A stretch of 64,000 bases of DNA. Source: an uncultured Planococcus sp. GTDB lineage: Bacteria; Bacillota; Bacilli; Bacillales_A; Planococcaceae. The notes below the pieces were generated by a model. The model did no database searches. It was not told the DNA's origin and saw only the letters and a list, made by a program, of their open reading frames with translations. Location: assembly GCA_947493585.1 (NCBI GenBank), contig CANLRI010000003.1, positions 124,001 through 188,000 of the forward strand, read 5' to 3'. The translations under genes and the position numbers were made by a program. Of the stretch, positions 32,061 through 40,398 are shown one piece after another; position 1 is the first letter of the stretch; every line of letters begins with the position of its first letter.

Positions 32061-33188
32061 TTAGCGATTAAAGAAGTTTGCCGTGAAATACGGCTGCTGG
32101 TCCGAGTTGAAAGCGACGCCCACGCCGAGATATCCGAAGTCAGGCTTGACGATGTTTTCCCGGTGGCCCATCGAGTTCATGAGCCCCTCATGCGCGAAGA
32201 CGGCGCTATACTGCCCGTATGCCAAGTTCTCACCGGCAATAAAGAACGTGATGCCGTCTTCTTTCATGCGGTCAAACGGCGATTGGCCAGCGGGATTGGT
32301 ATGGCTGAAATAACGCTCATCTGCCATCTCCTGGCTGTGGGCTCGCGCCGTTTCCATTGTCTCATCGTCCCATTTCAACAGCGGCAGCTCTCGCTGGATT
32401 CTTGCTGAATTGGTCAGTTCGAATAATAAAAACTCATAACCTTCTTTCACTTCAGGTGAAGGCTCCGCGTAAATTTCACTGCGCTGCTCTTCCAAATCCT
32501 TGTCGATGACCTGCACTCCCGTGACGGTATCCTCTTCGTGGACATCATAAAAAACCGTTGTATAAGCATCTGCGGTTTCAAACAAATCATACTCATCACG
32601 CGAATCTAGGATGTATTGAACACGCCCTTTTTGCAGGCTTGTCAGCGGCGTTCCAAACAATTCGCGCACTTGCGCTTTGGTTGAATCCATCGACAGGCCT
32701 TTCGCGGAAGAGATGAGATCCTGATTGGTGAACATGCCGTTGACTTTGCCATTGTCATCATAGGAAAGCAATACATAATTTTGGTAATCCTGATGGTAAC
32801 TATGCCAATCGGTTCCGTATTCATTTTCCATTAAACGCAGCGGCAAGCCAAGCTTTTGCTGGGCTTCTTCCTTGCTCATGCCGAGCGTGACATTATGGAC
32901 CGCCACCATGGAATCCGTGTCCGAAAGCTCTGGTTTTGCGACTGCCTCAGGCAATACAGCTGAACTTTCCGTCACCATCGCCTGCAGTTGATGGCTGATG
33001 CGCGTCGTGAAATATTTGGCTTCATCGAGCGCTTTGGAAACATCCGCGTCCGCTGTTACATTTCCGATCACTTCATCTACCGAGTCCAAAAAGCCCAGGT
33101 CGACATATTCTTCGACAGATGCTTCCCATACCGGGCGGGTGAAAAACAATAATACTATGAGCAACAGGATGCCAAACAATTTCCGCAC
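32061..33188 (-). CDS. CAP (SCP-like) domain protein with CAP-associated N-terminal domain
   Basis: About 375 residues, secreted or anchored by one N-terminal helix (GILLLIVLLFFTRPVW). The middle region (about 100-235), with VTLGMSKEEAQQKLG and a second LSMDSTKAQVRELFG, is the CAP-associated repeat seen in Bacillus YlbC. The C-terminal CAP domain (about 245-375) has the cavity residues in HSQEMADERYFSH, FIAGENLAYG and MNSMGHRENIV. Function is unknown for bacterial CAP proteins. I start at GTG 33188, seven bases after AGAGGT; ATG 33194 is the alternative. Confidence 0.88.
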   Translation of the reverse strand: MRKLFGILLLIVLLFFTRPVWEASVEEYVDLGFLDSVDEVIGNVTADADVSKALDEAKYFTTRISHQLQAMVTESSAVLPEAVAKPELSDTDSMVAVHNVTLGMSKEEAQQKLGLPLRLMENEYGTDWHSYHQDYQNYVLLSYDDNGKVNGMFTNQDLISSAKGLSMDSTKAQVRELFGTPLTSLQKGRVQYILDSRDEYDLFETADAYTTVFYDVHEEDTVTGVQVIDKDLEEQRSEIYAEPSPEVKEGYEFLLFELTNSARIQRELPLLKWDDETMETARAHSQEMADERYFSHTNPAGQSPFDRMKEDGITFFIAGENLAYGQYSAVFAHEGLMNSMGHRENIVKPDFGYLGVGVAFNSDQQPYFTANFFNR

Positions 33189-33282
33189 ATGCATCACCTC
33201 TTTCTCTTCATTTCAGTGTAATCGCAAAAGCGAAATCCGGAAAGTAAAAAGCCTTTTTTACTTTTTCTCTTAAATAAATACC

Positions 33283-33323
33283 AAAAGCGGACGGGAAAAG
33301 GAGTGCTTTTCACCGTCCGCTTT
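33283..33323 (-). terminator. Terminator of the DUF368 gene
   Basis: AAAGCGGACGG and CCGTCCGCTTT are exact complements around an 18-base loop, 15 bases after the DUF368 stop. Confidence 0.85.
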
Positions 33324-33337
33324 GCGATTTTCACTTT

Positions 33338-34183
33338 TTAAGCTTCCACATTGTGTTCGCTTGTAATATCCGTTTTCTTCGGCGAACTGAACCATAGCGT
33401 AAACAATAAGCCGACTGCAAATGTGATCAGGCTGGTCACCAAAGTCATCGGGTCAGCCGCAAATCCTGGGAATACGACGAACAACGATCCAAGGATCAAG
33501 CCGATGATGGCCGCATATGTCACATACGTGAAATGCTCCAACAAATAGCTGATCGCTTTACTTGAAACGATAAACCCAACCATGACGCCAGCACCGATTG
33601 CCATGACGATTGGCAAGTTCAACGTCGACAAGGCGTTAATGGCTGTCGAATAAACACCGATCAACAATAGGATGAACGAGCCGCTGATGCCAGGCAATAG
33701 CATCGCCATGCTCGCGATCCAGCCAGAGAAAAACAGCAAGAAGAAGGTCGGCACGCTCAACTCCGTAATCGGCGCGACATTGTCATCCGTCTGGATAAAT
33801 GCCATGGAAGCAAGCGCTGCCCCGATGACCAGCAAGATGACCAAATGGCGCGCCGTGAAATTCTTTTTCACTTCCGCTTGCTTCATGATATACGGCAAGA
33901 CTCCGAGTATTAGCCCCATGAAGAAAAATTGCGTCGCTTCGTAATGGTTTTCCAATAAAAACTCGATAAAGCGGCTAAACAATAATAAAGTGATAGCAAT
34001 CCCTGTCCCAAGCGGCACGAGAAAGCCCAGTTGCTTTTTCCATTCGCGGCTGAAAAAGCCGCTGATCGATTCAAGCAAACGATCATAAATTCCAAGGATA
34101 AACGCAATCGTTCCTCCACTGACTCCCGGGATCAAATCACTGATGCCCATTAAAATACCGCGGTATATATTTTTCCATTCCAT
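33338..34183 (-). CDS. DUF368 membrane protein, probable undecaprenyl-phosphate translocase
   Basis: A 281-residue protein with about eight helices. The family signature GISDLIPGVSGGTIAFILGIYDRL is at about 13-36 and a related LLPGISGSFILLLIGVY occurs in the second half, showing an internal duplication. DUF368 members (PopT) have been reported to recycle undecaprenyl phosphate across the membrane in Gram-positive and other bacteria. uppP lies 1.3 kb away on the other strand, which fits a shared lipid-carrier role. ATG at 34183 after GAGGAG. Single gene with terminator. Confidence 0.87.
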   Translation of the reverse strand: MEWKNIYRGILMGISDLIPGVSGGTIAFILGIYDRLLESISGFFSREWKKQLGFLVPLGTGIAITLLLFSRFIEFLLENHYEATQFFFMGLILGVLPYIMKQAEVKKNFTARHLVILLVIGAALASMAFIQTDDNVAPITELSVPTFFLLFFSGWIASMAMLLPGISGSFILLLIGVYSTAINALSTLNLPIVMAIGAGVMVGFIVSSKAISYLLEHFTYVTYAAIIGLILGSLFVVFPGFAADPMTLVTSLITFAVGLLFTLWFSSPKKTDITSEHNVEA

Positions 34184-34254
34184 TCGTTCAATCTCCTCGT
34201 TTCAAAAATCACTTTTACCAGTATAGCACGCAGAAACAGAAAACTCGAGCCGTA

Positions 34255-35325
34255 TCACCGCAAGATAGCACGTGCTTGTTCCATCATGGAAGAGACAATT
34301 TCCGCTGCGTTTTCTTCCTGCGTCATTGCCCTTGTTGCCTGCCCTGCCCATAATGACATAAACTGCGGATTGCCAAGTTTCGCTGCAGCTCCGCGAATTT
34401 CTTTCGTTACTGTATTTTGGGACGGAAACGGCAGCGGTTGGGTTCCCGATAATTCGAATTGTTTGATGAAATCATTTTTAATGCCGCGCGCTGGGCGTCC
34501 GGAGAAACTTTTCGTCACAACGGTACTTTCTTCATTGCTATCAAAAATTGCTTGTTTGTACGCCTTGTGCGCACCCGATTCCTTCGCTGCGACAAAACGC
34601 GTGCCGACCTGAACCGCTTGTGCTCCGAGTGCAAGCGACGCCACCACCCCTCGCCCATCCGCGATGCCACCAGCTGCAATCACCGGCACATCTACAGCAG
34701 CTGCGAGTTGTGGAAGCAATGCCATCAAGCCGACCTGTGCGCCCATCGGATGGCGGTCAAACGAAAAGCTGCCGCGATGCCCTCCCGCTTCGCTGCCTTG
34801 TGCTACGATAACATCGGCTCCTGCTGCTTGTGCGTCTAGCGCTTCGCCGACAGTCGTCGCCATGGTGATGATCGTAACGCCTTGCGCTTTGGCAGCAGCC
34901 ATATGCTCCGGCGATAACGATCCGAATGCCGTGCTGATGATCGGTACGTTCATTTCCAGGCACAGGCGAAACAGCTCTTCTCCGTAATCTAGCGAATGGT
35001 ATTCAACGCTTTCCCCTTCAATCGCCAGTTCTTTGTACATTGGCTGCAGTGCTTGCTTCACTTCATCGATGCGTGAGAAATCATCTTTCGGTACGGGTGC
35101 GAACAAATTGACAGCAAACGGCTTATCGGTCCGTTTGCGTATTTCCAAAATATCTTCCCGCAGCTTGTCAGGCGTCAAATAGGCAGCGCCGAGCGTCCCT
35201 AAGCCACCTGCTCCCGAAACTGCTGCCACCAATTCGGCTGTTGTCGGCCCGCCTGCCATTCCTGCCTGAATGATCGGATACTCAATCCCAAGCAAGCGGC
35301 AAATTTCTGTATTTAATGAGATCAT
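34255..35325 (-). CDS. Nitronate monooxygenase (2-nitropropane dioxygenase family)
   Basis: A 356-residue FMN-dependent TIM-barrel enzyme that oxidises alkyl nitronates, detoxifying propionate-3-nitronate-like compounds. N-terminal YPIIQAGMAGGPTTAELV is the usual FMN-side start; VIVAQGSEAGGHRG (about 170-183) is the class I signature with the catalytic histidine, and VIAAGGIADGRG and GAQAVQVGTRFVA bind the FMN phosphate. The ATG at 35325 follows GGGAGGGG; the frame is open 34 codons further up without support. Single gene; related proteins are sometimes FabK-like enoyl reductases, but no fab genes are adjacent. Confidence 0.88.
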   Translation of the reverse strand: MISLNTEICRLLGIEYPIIQAGMAGGPTTAELVAAVSGAGGLGTLGAAYLTPDKLREDILEIRKRTDKPFAVNLFAPVPKDDFSRIDEVKQALQPMYKELAIEGESVEYHSLDYGEELFRLCLEMNVPIISTAFGSLSPEHMAAAKAQGVTIITMATTVGEALDAQAAGADVIVAQGSEAGGHRGSFSFDRHPMGAQVGLMALLPQLAAAVDVPVIAAGGIADGRGVVASLALGAQAVQVGTRFVAAKESGAHKAYKQAIFDSNEESTVVTKSFSGRPARGIKNDFIKQFELSGTQPLPFPSQNTVTKEIRGAAAKLGNPQFMSLWAGQATRAMTQEENAAEIVSSMMEQARAILR

Positions 35326-35450
35326 GGTTTCCCCTCCCGTTTGTATGCTTATGTATAAGTATCCCAGTCTTTGGGATTTCTTCAACCGGGAACCTTTTTT
35401 AAACGCTTGCGTTCTTAATATCAGCATCTATGAGAAGGCGGGATTGAATC

Positions 35451-35696
35451 ATGAAAGGTTTCCTTTCGTTACTTGGGATCACATTGATTGCCGTATTTTG
35501 CGGATTGATCCTTTTAGGCTTTTACAATGAACCTTTTGAAGACTGGCAAAATCAGGAGCGGCTTCAAGCTTATACAGAAACAAGAGATCACTTAATGCCC
35601 GAACAAACAAACCAGGTCCAGCAAGCCGTTGCGCCTGGGCGTTCTACACAAAACATATCCTATGCGGATGCATCCGCTTCGTGCCCTGCACCTTAA
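35451..35696 (+). CDS. Small membrane-anchored hypothetical protein, 81 residues
   Basis: One hydrophobic helix (about 3-24) followed by a polar, glutamine-rich tail ending in CPAP, so either a type II membrane protein or a secreted peptide. AAGGCGGG lies about eight bases before the ATG and a clear terminator follows, which supports a real gene. No family recognised. It is flanked by the divergent nitronate monooxygenase and the convergent catE. The only cysteine is third from the end. Confidence 0.55.
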   Translation: MKGFLSLLGITLIAVFCGLILLGFYNEPFEDWQNQERLQAYTETRDHLMPEQTNQVQQAVAPGRSTQNISYADASASCPAP

Positions 35697-35700
35697 ATAA

Positions 35701-35735
35701 AAAAATCCCCGAGACAAAAGTCCCGGGGATTTTCT
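35701..35735. terminator. Bidirectional terminator between the 81-residue gene and catE
   Basis: AATCCCCG/CGGGGATT stem with flanking A- and T-runs; the stop of catE lies at its right edge. Confidence 0.88.
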
Positions 35736-36583
35736 TATGCGGTTAAAATGCGGATTCGGTTGCCAGATGGGTCAGCAGTTTCGAGGGCCGCCCCGTCCAT
35801 CCGAACTTTAGCACCGTATACTTGCAACCGGTCGCGCATGGCCTGTTGTGCTTGTTCATCTGCGACGCGGATAACATAATGTCCAAGACCTGCCGCCTGA
35901 TCCGGCAAAGCCGGAATGCCTGTACCGTTCCAGATATTCAATCCGATATGATGGTGATAATTTCCGTCTGAGACGAATAGCGCTTGATTGCCGAGGTTCG
36001 CAACCAAGTCAAAACCGATTGCGCCGGTATAGAAATCGTGCGCTGCCTGGAGATCCGACACATGGAGATGGATATGCCCAAGCACAGTGCCCGCTGGCAT
36101 ACCGCTCCATTTTTTACCATTAGATGCTTGCGCGACTTCCTGCACATCGAGCGGGTCAACGGTCATATGCACTTGGTCTCCTCGCCATTCCCATTCTTCG
36201 GGCGCACGGTCGCGGTAGATTTCAATACCATTGCCTTCCGGGTCTGATAGATACAAGGCTTCGCTTACTTGATGATCGGAAGAACCGATCGGAATCCGCT
36301 GCTCATGAAGATGGAGCAGCATTTTGCCGAGTTCTTTCCGGTCCGGCAGCAACACCGCGAAATGATACAATCCGGCATAGCGCCCTGCTTTCGCTGCGAA
36401 TTCTGGGGAATGCTGAAGCACCAATATTTCCTTTCCACCCGCTCCGAGAATTGTTTCACTGTTCTTTTGTTCCAGTAGTTCAAATCCCAATACGTCTGTA
36501 TAAAAACGGCTCATCCCTGGCAAATCCAGTACTTTCAACGTCAAACTTTCTACATAGCTTACCGGTTGTTGATGAAAATTCAC
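35735..36583 (-). CDS. catE: Catechol-2,3-dioxygenase-like VOC protein (CatE)
   Basis: A 282-residue two-module VOC protein. Segments GLYHFAVLLPDRKELG, SEALYLSDPEGNGIEIYRDR, GHIHLHVSDL and NYHHHIGLNIW closely match Bacillus subtilis CatE, a Fe(II) extradiol dioxygenase that opens catechol. Metal ligands are expected in HIHLHV, YHHHIG and the C-terminal part. GTG start at 36583 after GGAGGAAC. It is divergent from a YodB/CatR-type regulator, and the intergenic region has two palindromes, as in thiol/quinone-stress control in Bacillus. Terminator at its 3' end. Confidence 0.9.
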   Translation of the reverse strand: MNFHQQPVSYVESLTLKVLDLPGMSRFYTDVLGFELLEQKNSETILGAGGKEILVLQHSPEFAAKAGRYAGLYHFAVLLPDRKELGKMLLHLHEQRIPIGSSDHQVSEALYLSDPEGNGIEIYRDRAPEEWEWRGDQVHMTVDPLDVQEVAQASNGKKWSGMPAGTVLGHIHLHVSDLQAAHDFYTGAIGFDLVANLGNQALFVSDGNYHHHIGLNIWNGTGIPALPDQAAGLGHYVIRVADEQAQQAMRDRLQVYGAKVRMDGAALETADPSGNRIRILTA

Positions 36584-36599
36584 TTTAGTTCCTCCATTC

Positions 36600-36616
36600 A
36601 GTTACTATTTGTAACT
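36600..36616. promoter_or_regulatory. Candidate CatR/YodB-type operator 1
   Basis: AGTTAC-TATTT-GTAACT is a perfect 6-5-6 palindrome, 17 bases upstream of the catE start codon. Similar TTAC/GTAA dyads are bound by DUF24 regulators. Confidence 0.62.
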
Positions 36617-36629
36617 AATTTTATTTTAA

Positions 36630-36640
36630 TAACTTAGTTA
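36630..36640. promoter_or_regulatory. Candidate CatR/YodB-type operator 2
   Basis: TAACT-T-AGTTA, a perfect 5-1-5 palindrome related to operator 1 (shared AGTTA/TAACT half-sites), lies in the middle of the divergent catE-regulator intergenic region. Confidence 0.5.
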
Positions 36641-36706
36641 CGTCAAGTCATCTGTTTTTTAATTCTCATATAGATATGCTATTATGAAGAAAAAGGAGCG
36701 GTGAAC

Positions 36707-37045
36707 ATGAAAAGCCAGGAAATTTGCCCACGGTTTGAAGCAGCTATTTCCTTATTGGGACAACGCTGGACAGGATTGATCATCCATCAATTGATGGACG
36801 AGCCTAAGCGCTTCGGCCAATTGACTGAAGAAATTGGAATCAGCGGCCGCCTCCTTTCTGAACGGCTAAAAAATCTGGAGGGAGACGGTTTGGTTGAACG
36901 TACCGTCCACCCCGAGACCCCCGTACGGATTGAATATTCGTTGACCGAAAAAGGCGCTTCGCTGCAACCGGTCATGAAGGAAATCGAACGCTGGTCACAA
37001 AATTGGATAGAACCTGCAAAGACTGCGGAAAGCACTCCACGATAA
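36707..37045 (+). CDS. HxlR/DUF24-family regulator (CatR/YodB-like redox sensor)
   Basis: A 112-residue winged-helix protein. It begins MKSQEICPRFEAAISLLGQRWTG; C7 corresponds to the redox-sensing N-terminal cysteine of Bacillus YodB (C6) and CatR (C7), where diamide or quinones cause disulfide formation or alkylation and derepression. It is the only cysteine, so sensing would be intersubunit by other means or by S-alkylation (inference). The ATG at 36707 lies after AAAAAGGAG; a GTG two codons earlier is possible. Divergent from catE, its probable target. Confidence 0.88.
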   Translation: MKSQEICPRFEAAISLLGQRWTGLIIHQLMDEPKRFGQLTEEIGISGRLLSERLKNLEGDGLVERTVHPETPVRIEYSLTEKGASLQPVMKEIERWSQNWIEPAKTAESTPR

Positions 37046-37141
37046 AGGAGGGTTTCCGCTATCTTTTTACCCATTATTATAGACAGAATATTCTAATATC
37101 TGTTAATGTAAAAGTATAAACGGCGGAGGAGGAGCATGCAT

Positions 37142-37453
37142 ATGTCGATGTATTCCAATATGACCTATGAGAACGACACGCGGAAAATTGACAAGGCATT
37201 AAAAAAGTACGATGAGAAAAAGAACGCCGCATTGGTACTGCTTGCAGAAATCGATATGCTGAACAAAATGGAAGACGTAGAAGATACGATTCTGTGGAAG
37301 CAGAAATCGATGAAAGAAAAACTCATTGCAGCTGAGCGGCAACGGCGGGACGTCGAAGAGATGCTGATCAATTATATTGGCAAATACGATGACCGCGACT
37401 TGCATCGCTACACCGAACTGCTCGAAGAACTAAAAAAAGACAAACCGAAATGA
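37142..37453 (+). CDS. Hypothetical coiled-coil protein, about 103 residues
   Basis: A soluble, highly charged protein with two predicted helical segments (about 10-45 and 50-85) rich in K/E/L, so probably coiled-coil. No family recognised. GGAGGAGGAG lies upstream; ATG codons at 37136, 37142 and 37148 are all in frame and I choose 37142 for spacing. An AGAATATTCT palindrome lies near 37084 in the promoter region. Convergent with corA; a shared hairpin starts at its stop codon. Confidence 0.65.
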   Translation: MSMYSNMTYENDTRKIDKALKKYDEKKNAALVLLAEIDMLNKMEDVEDTILWKQKSMKEKLIAAERQRRDVEEMLINYIGKYDDRDLHRYTELLEELKKDKPK

Positions 37454-37485
37454 CAAAGGCAGGACTGGAATCAGTCCTGCCTTTG
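37453..37485. terminator. Bidirectional terminator between the coiled-coil gene and corA
   Basis: ACAAAGGCAGGACTG pairs with CAGTCCTGCCTTTGT around GAAT. It touches the stop of the plus gene and includes the last codons of corA. Confidence 0.88.
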
Positions 37486-38421
37486 TTTTCGTTTGGTTTT
37501 GCTATCGATTGACCGAAGAATATCACCCGTCCATCCTTTTTGCCTGAAATACAAATACAGCATAAACGTAGAACTCAGGATAACGGCAAGCGATATCGCG
37601 TAGCCGTACCTCAAATCAAGCTCCGGCATTACACGGAAATTCATGCCCCACAAAGCGCCCCACGCCATAACCGGCGTAAACAAAGTCGTCAAAACGGTCA
37701 AGGTTTTAACAATTTCATTTCCACGGTAATTGGCGACGACGTCTTCCATATTCACCATATTCCCGATTTCATCTTCGTACGATTCGACGAGCATGACACA
37801 GCGGTCAATCCGCTTAGAGGTCCGTTTGTATTCCCTGCCTTCACGCACGACTTCACCGAAGGTCTCTTCGATCGCCATGCTGATTTCACGGAATCCCATG
37901 ATTAAATGTTTCCACAATAAGATTTCGTGCCGCACTTCCTCGATCTTTTCTAAAGTTTGGCGGTTATTATGCTCTTTAATATTCCACAGTAAATGATGGA
38001 GCCGTTCTTCAAAGCCATCGATTTTGTGCAATACCGAACCGACCATTCCCCCGAGCAAAATCATCATCACTTCAAGCGGCGATTCCGCATGTTCCATCTG
38101 CTGGATCATCAAATGTCTTGGCATATCCATATCTTCCTCAAAATCGAGTGTACTCGTCACCAACAAATCCGGAGATACATAAAAATGAAAGACATCCTGG
38201 GCATCCCGGGCATGGCGGCTTTGTTTATAAATCAATGAACCCCATAAGACTTCCTTTCCGACCTGGGAAGTATCGGCATGAAGAATATTGAAGCTTAAAT
38301 TTTCCGATTGGTCGATCCATTGCTGAAGCTTTGGATTATTTGTGAGCAATTGACGGAAATCCGCCGCTTCCATCACATTCTCTTCTTGCCATACTGCATT
38401 CGCAAATTGATGCCGCGGCAT
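37471..38421 (-). CDS. corA: CorA-family divalent-cation transporter
   Basis: A 316-residue protein: a large N-terminal cytoplasmic domain with a long stalk helix (about 150-240), then two C-terminal transmembrane helices. The signature GMN, in WGALWGMNFRVMPEL (about 258-272), ends the first helix and forms the selectivity mouth. CorA pentamers bring in Mg2+ (also Co2+, Ni2+) down the membrane potential; some relatives are ZntB-like zinc exporters. ATG at 38421 after GGGGGAGG. A basic tail SKTKRKQRQD completes the protein. Confidence 0.88.
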   Translation of the reverse strand: MPRHQFANAVWQEENVMEAADFRQLLTNNPKLQQWIDQSENLSFNILHADTSQVGKEVLWGSLIYKQSRHARDAQDVFHFYVSPDLLVTSTLDFEEDMDMPRHLMIQQMEHAESPLEVMMILLGGMVGSVLHKIDGFEERLHHLLWNIKEHNNRQTLEKIEEVRHEILLWKHLIMGFREISMAIEETFGEVVREGREYKRTSKRIDRCVMLVESYEDEIGNMVNMEDVVANYRGNEIVKTLTVLTTLFTPVMAWGALWGMNFRVMPELDLRYGYAISLAVILSSTFMLYLYFRQKGWTGDILRSIDSKTKRKQRQD

Positions 38422-38516
38422 AAGCCTCCCCCTTTTCTTCCTGATGAACAGGCTTTGAAACCTAACTTACCCAAACCACATGAAAAATGCCGCTCTATTG
38501 CAAGCGGCCGGTTGAT

Positions 38517-38693
38517 CTAGTCATCATATTTGTCATCTGGTGTCTGATCCCTGTATTTTTCATTGGAATTTTCTTCATATTCTATTTCCCTATCCGGCAT
38601 CGGATCCAATTCCTTGTGCGGTGGTTGGTGACGGCGAGGTTCCACATCCGGCAGCAGTTTTTCGCCTTCTTTGCTCTTCCGTTCCTTGTCCAT
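38517..38693 (-). CDS. Small hydrophilic hypothetical protein, 58 residues
   Basis: Very polar, proline- and charge-rich sequence (EPRRHQPPHKELDPMPDRE), probably disordered. GAGGGCGATCGC precedes the ATG at 38693 with acceptable spacing. The frame extends 23 codons upstream without a better ribosome site. Similar short disordered proteins are common in Planococcaceae and Bacillaceae, but I recognise no family. It lies between the Nudix gene and corA on the same strand. Confidence 0.5.
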   Translation of the reverse strand: MDKERKSKEGEKLLPDVEPRRHQPPHKELDPMPDREIEYEENSNEKYRDQTPDDKYDD

Positions 38694-38762
38694 GCGATCG
38701 CCCTCCCGAAAACATTCTTTGTTGTTCTTTACCCCCGCCTCATTTTTTAAATCCTGTTGCAC

Positions 38763-39176
38763 TCAAGCAACAACAAGCGATTTGAACAGCTCCAAGTCAT
38801 CCGGATAGGCCAGCTCGAGCGCTTCAATTTCTTCGATGGATTTCCAGGCGATGTCCTCAATCAAAAAATCATTTTTGGGGATGAGTAATTCGCCGCCTGT
38901 CACTTCGACCCGAAAATAATGCAAATCAAATAACACGGCCGCATCTTCATAATTGCCGTCCCGCGTCTTTACGATGTCGCCCGCTTTGACCCTTAGTCCT
39001 GTCACTTCCTCGAACTCACGCTCACAGCATTGCTCAAGCGTCTCGCCCGCTTCAAGGCCGCTTGCAGGAACCGACCATTTGCTGTCTTCTTCCGGTGCTT
39101 TCATGAGCACTAATAAAATTTCGTCACGTTCATTTACACAGACGCCAGCTGCGCCTTTCCAATTTGCCATTTCCAT
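38763..39176 (-). CDS. Nudix hydrolase
   Basis: A 137-residue single Nudix domain. The Nudix box GLEAGETLEQCCEREFEEVTGL at about 38-59 has the full GX5EX7REUXEEXGU set of metal ligands. These enzymes hydrolyse nucleoside diphosphates linked to another moiety; the substrate cannot be assigned. The ATG at 39176 shares one base with the TGA of the GrpB-family gene and follows GGGAGAG, so the two are coupled. Confidence 0.9.
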   Translation of the reverse strand: MEMANWKGAAGVCVNERDEILLVLMKAPEEDSKWSVPASGLEAGETLEQCCEREFEEVTGLRVKAGDIVKTRDGNYEDAAVLFDLHYFRVEVTGGELLIPKNDFLIEDIAWKSIEEIEALELAYPDDLELFKSLVVA

Positions 39177-39682
39177 CAAATCTCTCCCATCGCTTTCTTC
39201 TCAATTTCCTGGACCATCGCCTGTTTTCCATTTATGTATTGTTCGATGTCCAAAGGGTATTGTTTCGCTAATTTCACCTTCAGTTCACCATATGTTCCGG
39301 CAACTTGCGGGTTTGCTTTCAAAAAATCACGGAATGCCAGATGGCGGGAAATCTCAGGATTGCCTTGTTCATAACAATGGACGTGATGCGTGCGTTCATT
39401 GCCGCCGCGTTCAAAATAGCGTCTCCCCGGCAGCCCATTTTCGCCTTTGGCTTGATAGCCGAGCTTTCGAAAATCCTCTTCAAAGCGGTCTATGGCCTCT
39501 ATATCAGAAACGATCACGAGCAAATCAATCACCGGCTTGGCAGCAAGGCCAGGCACTGCGGTACTGCCGATATGCTCCACGTTCAGGCAGTTGGATTCGA
39601 GCACGCCGCGAATTTCTGCTGCGGCTTTTGCAAAAGCAATCGGCCATCTCTCGTCATACGGCGTTACAATCACTTTGCGCAT
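39176..39682 (-). CDS. GrpB-family (UPF0157) nucleotidyltransferase-like protein
   Basis: A 168-residue protein of the GrpB/UPF0157 family, a nucleotidyltransferase-fold group. VEHIGSTAVPGLAAKPVIDLLV (about 33-54) carries the GST(A) and conserved DLL motif, and YFERGG..RTHHVHCYEQG is the second family block. Function unproven; some relatives are fused to dephospho-CoA kinase. ATG at 39682 after GGAGGTG; the longer frame upstream is not supported. It overlaps the downstream Nudix gene by one base. Confidence 0.87.
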   Translation of the reverse strand: MRKVIVTPYDERWPIAFAKAAAEIRGVLESNCLNVEHIGSTAVPGLAAKPVIDLLVIVSDIEAIDRFEEDFRKLGYQAKGENGLPGRRYFERGGNERTHHVHCYEQGNPEISRHLAFRDFLKANPQVAGTYGELKVKLAKQYPLDIEQYINGKQAMVQEIEKKAMGEI

Positions 39683-39841
39683 TCTCTTACACCTCCGATC
39701 CAATTCAAAAAAATCACCTTTTCTAAAATGGCAGCCCTTCGACTTCCATTGTACAAGAAAAGGTGATTCAGCAAACAGATTTTTAGCCATTCGTGCAATT
39801 AGGGAGAATGATGTCAAAAGCTTAGAATCGGATATTCAGAC

Positions 39842-40309
39842 TTATTTTTTGGCAGCGTGCTGCTCTAGAACGAGTCTGTGTGTGACATCCGGCAAACCAA
39901 CGTCACCAGCGAAGCCATTCGCACGGTAAAAGGCATCCGCTGAAGCGGAATCCGTCCGCACCACCAGCTCACTAAATTGGCCTTTTGCATAATCAATAAT
40001 GGTTTGCAGCAATTTCGTCCCGATTCCTTCTCTTCTCACTGCTTCCGCAATGTAAAGGCGCCGCAGCCTGCCGATTCCTTCTTTCGTGGAATAAGGGTCA
40101 CGGTTCAATCCGCCGATTGCAACCAATTTGCCGTGTGGGTCGAACACACCATATAGCACTTCCCCTTGTTGGTCGAAGCGATTGCTTCCGTCCTCGTATT
40201 GATCGACGAGCCTCCTCAGGAAACGGTATCCTTCAGATTCACTTTCTTCCACAAGGCCCATAGCATCCACTTCACGTAAGTCTTCGATTTCTCTGATTTC
40301 CATCGGCAT
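39842..40309 (-). CDS. GNAT-family N-acetyltransferase
   Basis: A 155-residue single GNAT domain. LRRLYIAEAVRREGIGTKLLQTII (about 82-105) contains the RREGIG acetyl-CoA loop, and TDSASADAFYRANGF is the C-terminal strand-helix. The domain is preceded by GKLVAIGGLN, a beta4 start. The ATG at 40309 is eight bases after AGGAGG; one at 40315 is only two bases from it. Acceptor unknown. Convergent neighbours are absent; tatC lies upstream with a terminator between. Confidence 0.85.
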   Translation of the reverse strand: MPMEIREIEDLREVDAMGLVEESESEGYRFLRRLVDQYEDGSNRFDQQGEVLYGVFDPHGKLVAIGGLNRDPYSTKEGIGRLRRLYIAEAVRREGIGTKLLQTIIDYAKGQFSELVVRTDSASADAFYRANGFAGDVGLPDVTHRLVLEQHAAKK

Positions 40310-40343
40310 TTTCATGTCCTCCTTTTTAAGTGAGCGATACAGG

Positions 40344-40391
40344 AAAAGGGCTGTCCCAAATCATATCATGATGTTTTGGGCAGCCCTTTTT
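40344..40391 (-). terminator. Terminator of the dehydrogenase-tat operon
   Basis: AAAAGGGCTGTCCCAAA pairs with TTTTGGGCAGCCCTTTT with one mismatch around a 13-base loop, eight bases after the tatC stop. Confidence 0.85.
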
Positions 40392-40398
40392 CTTTCCG

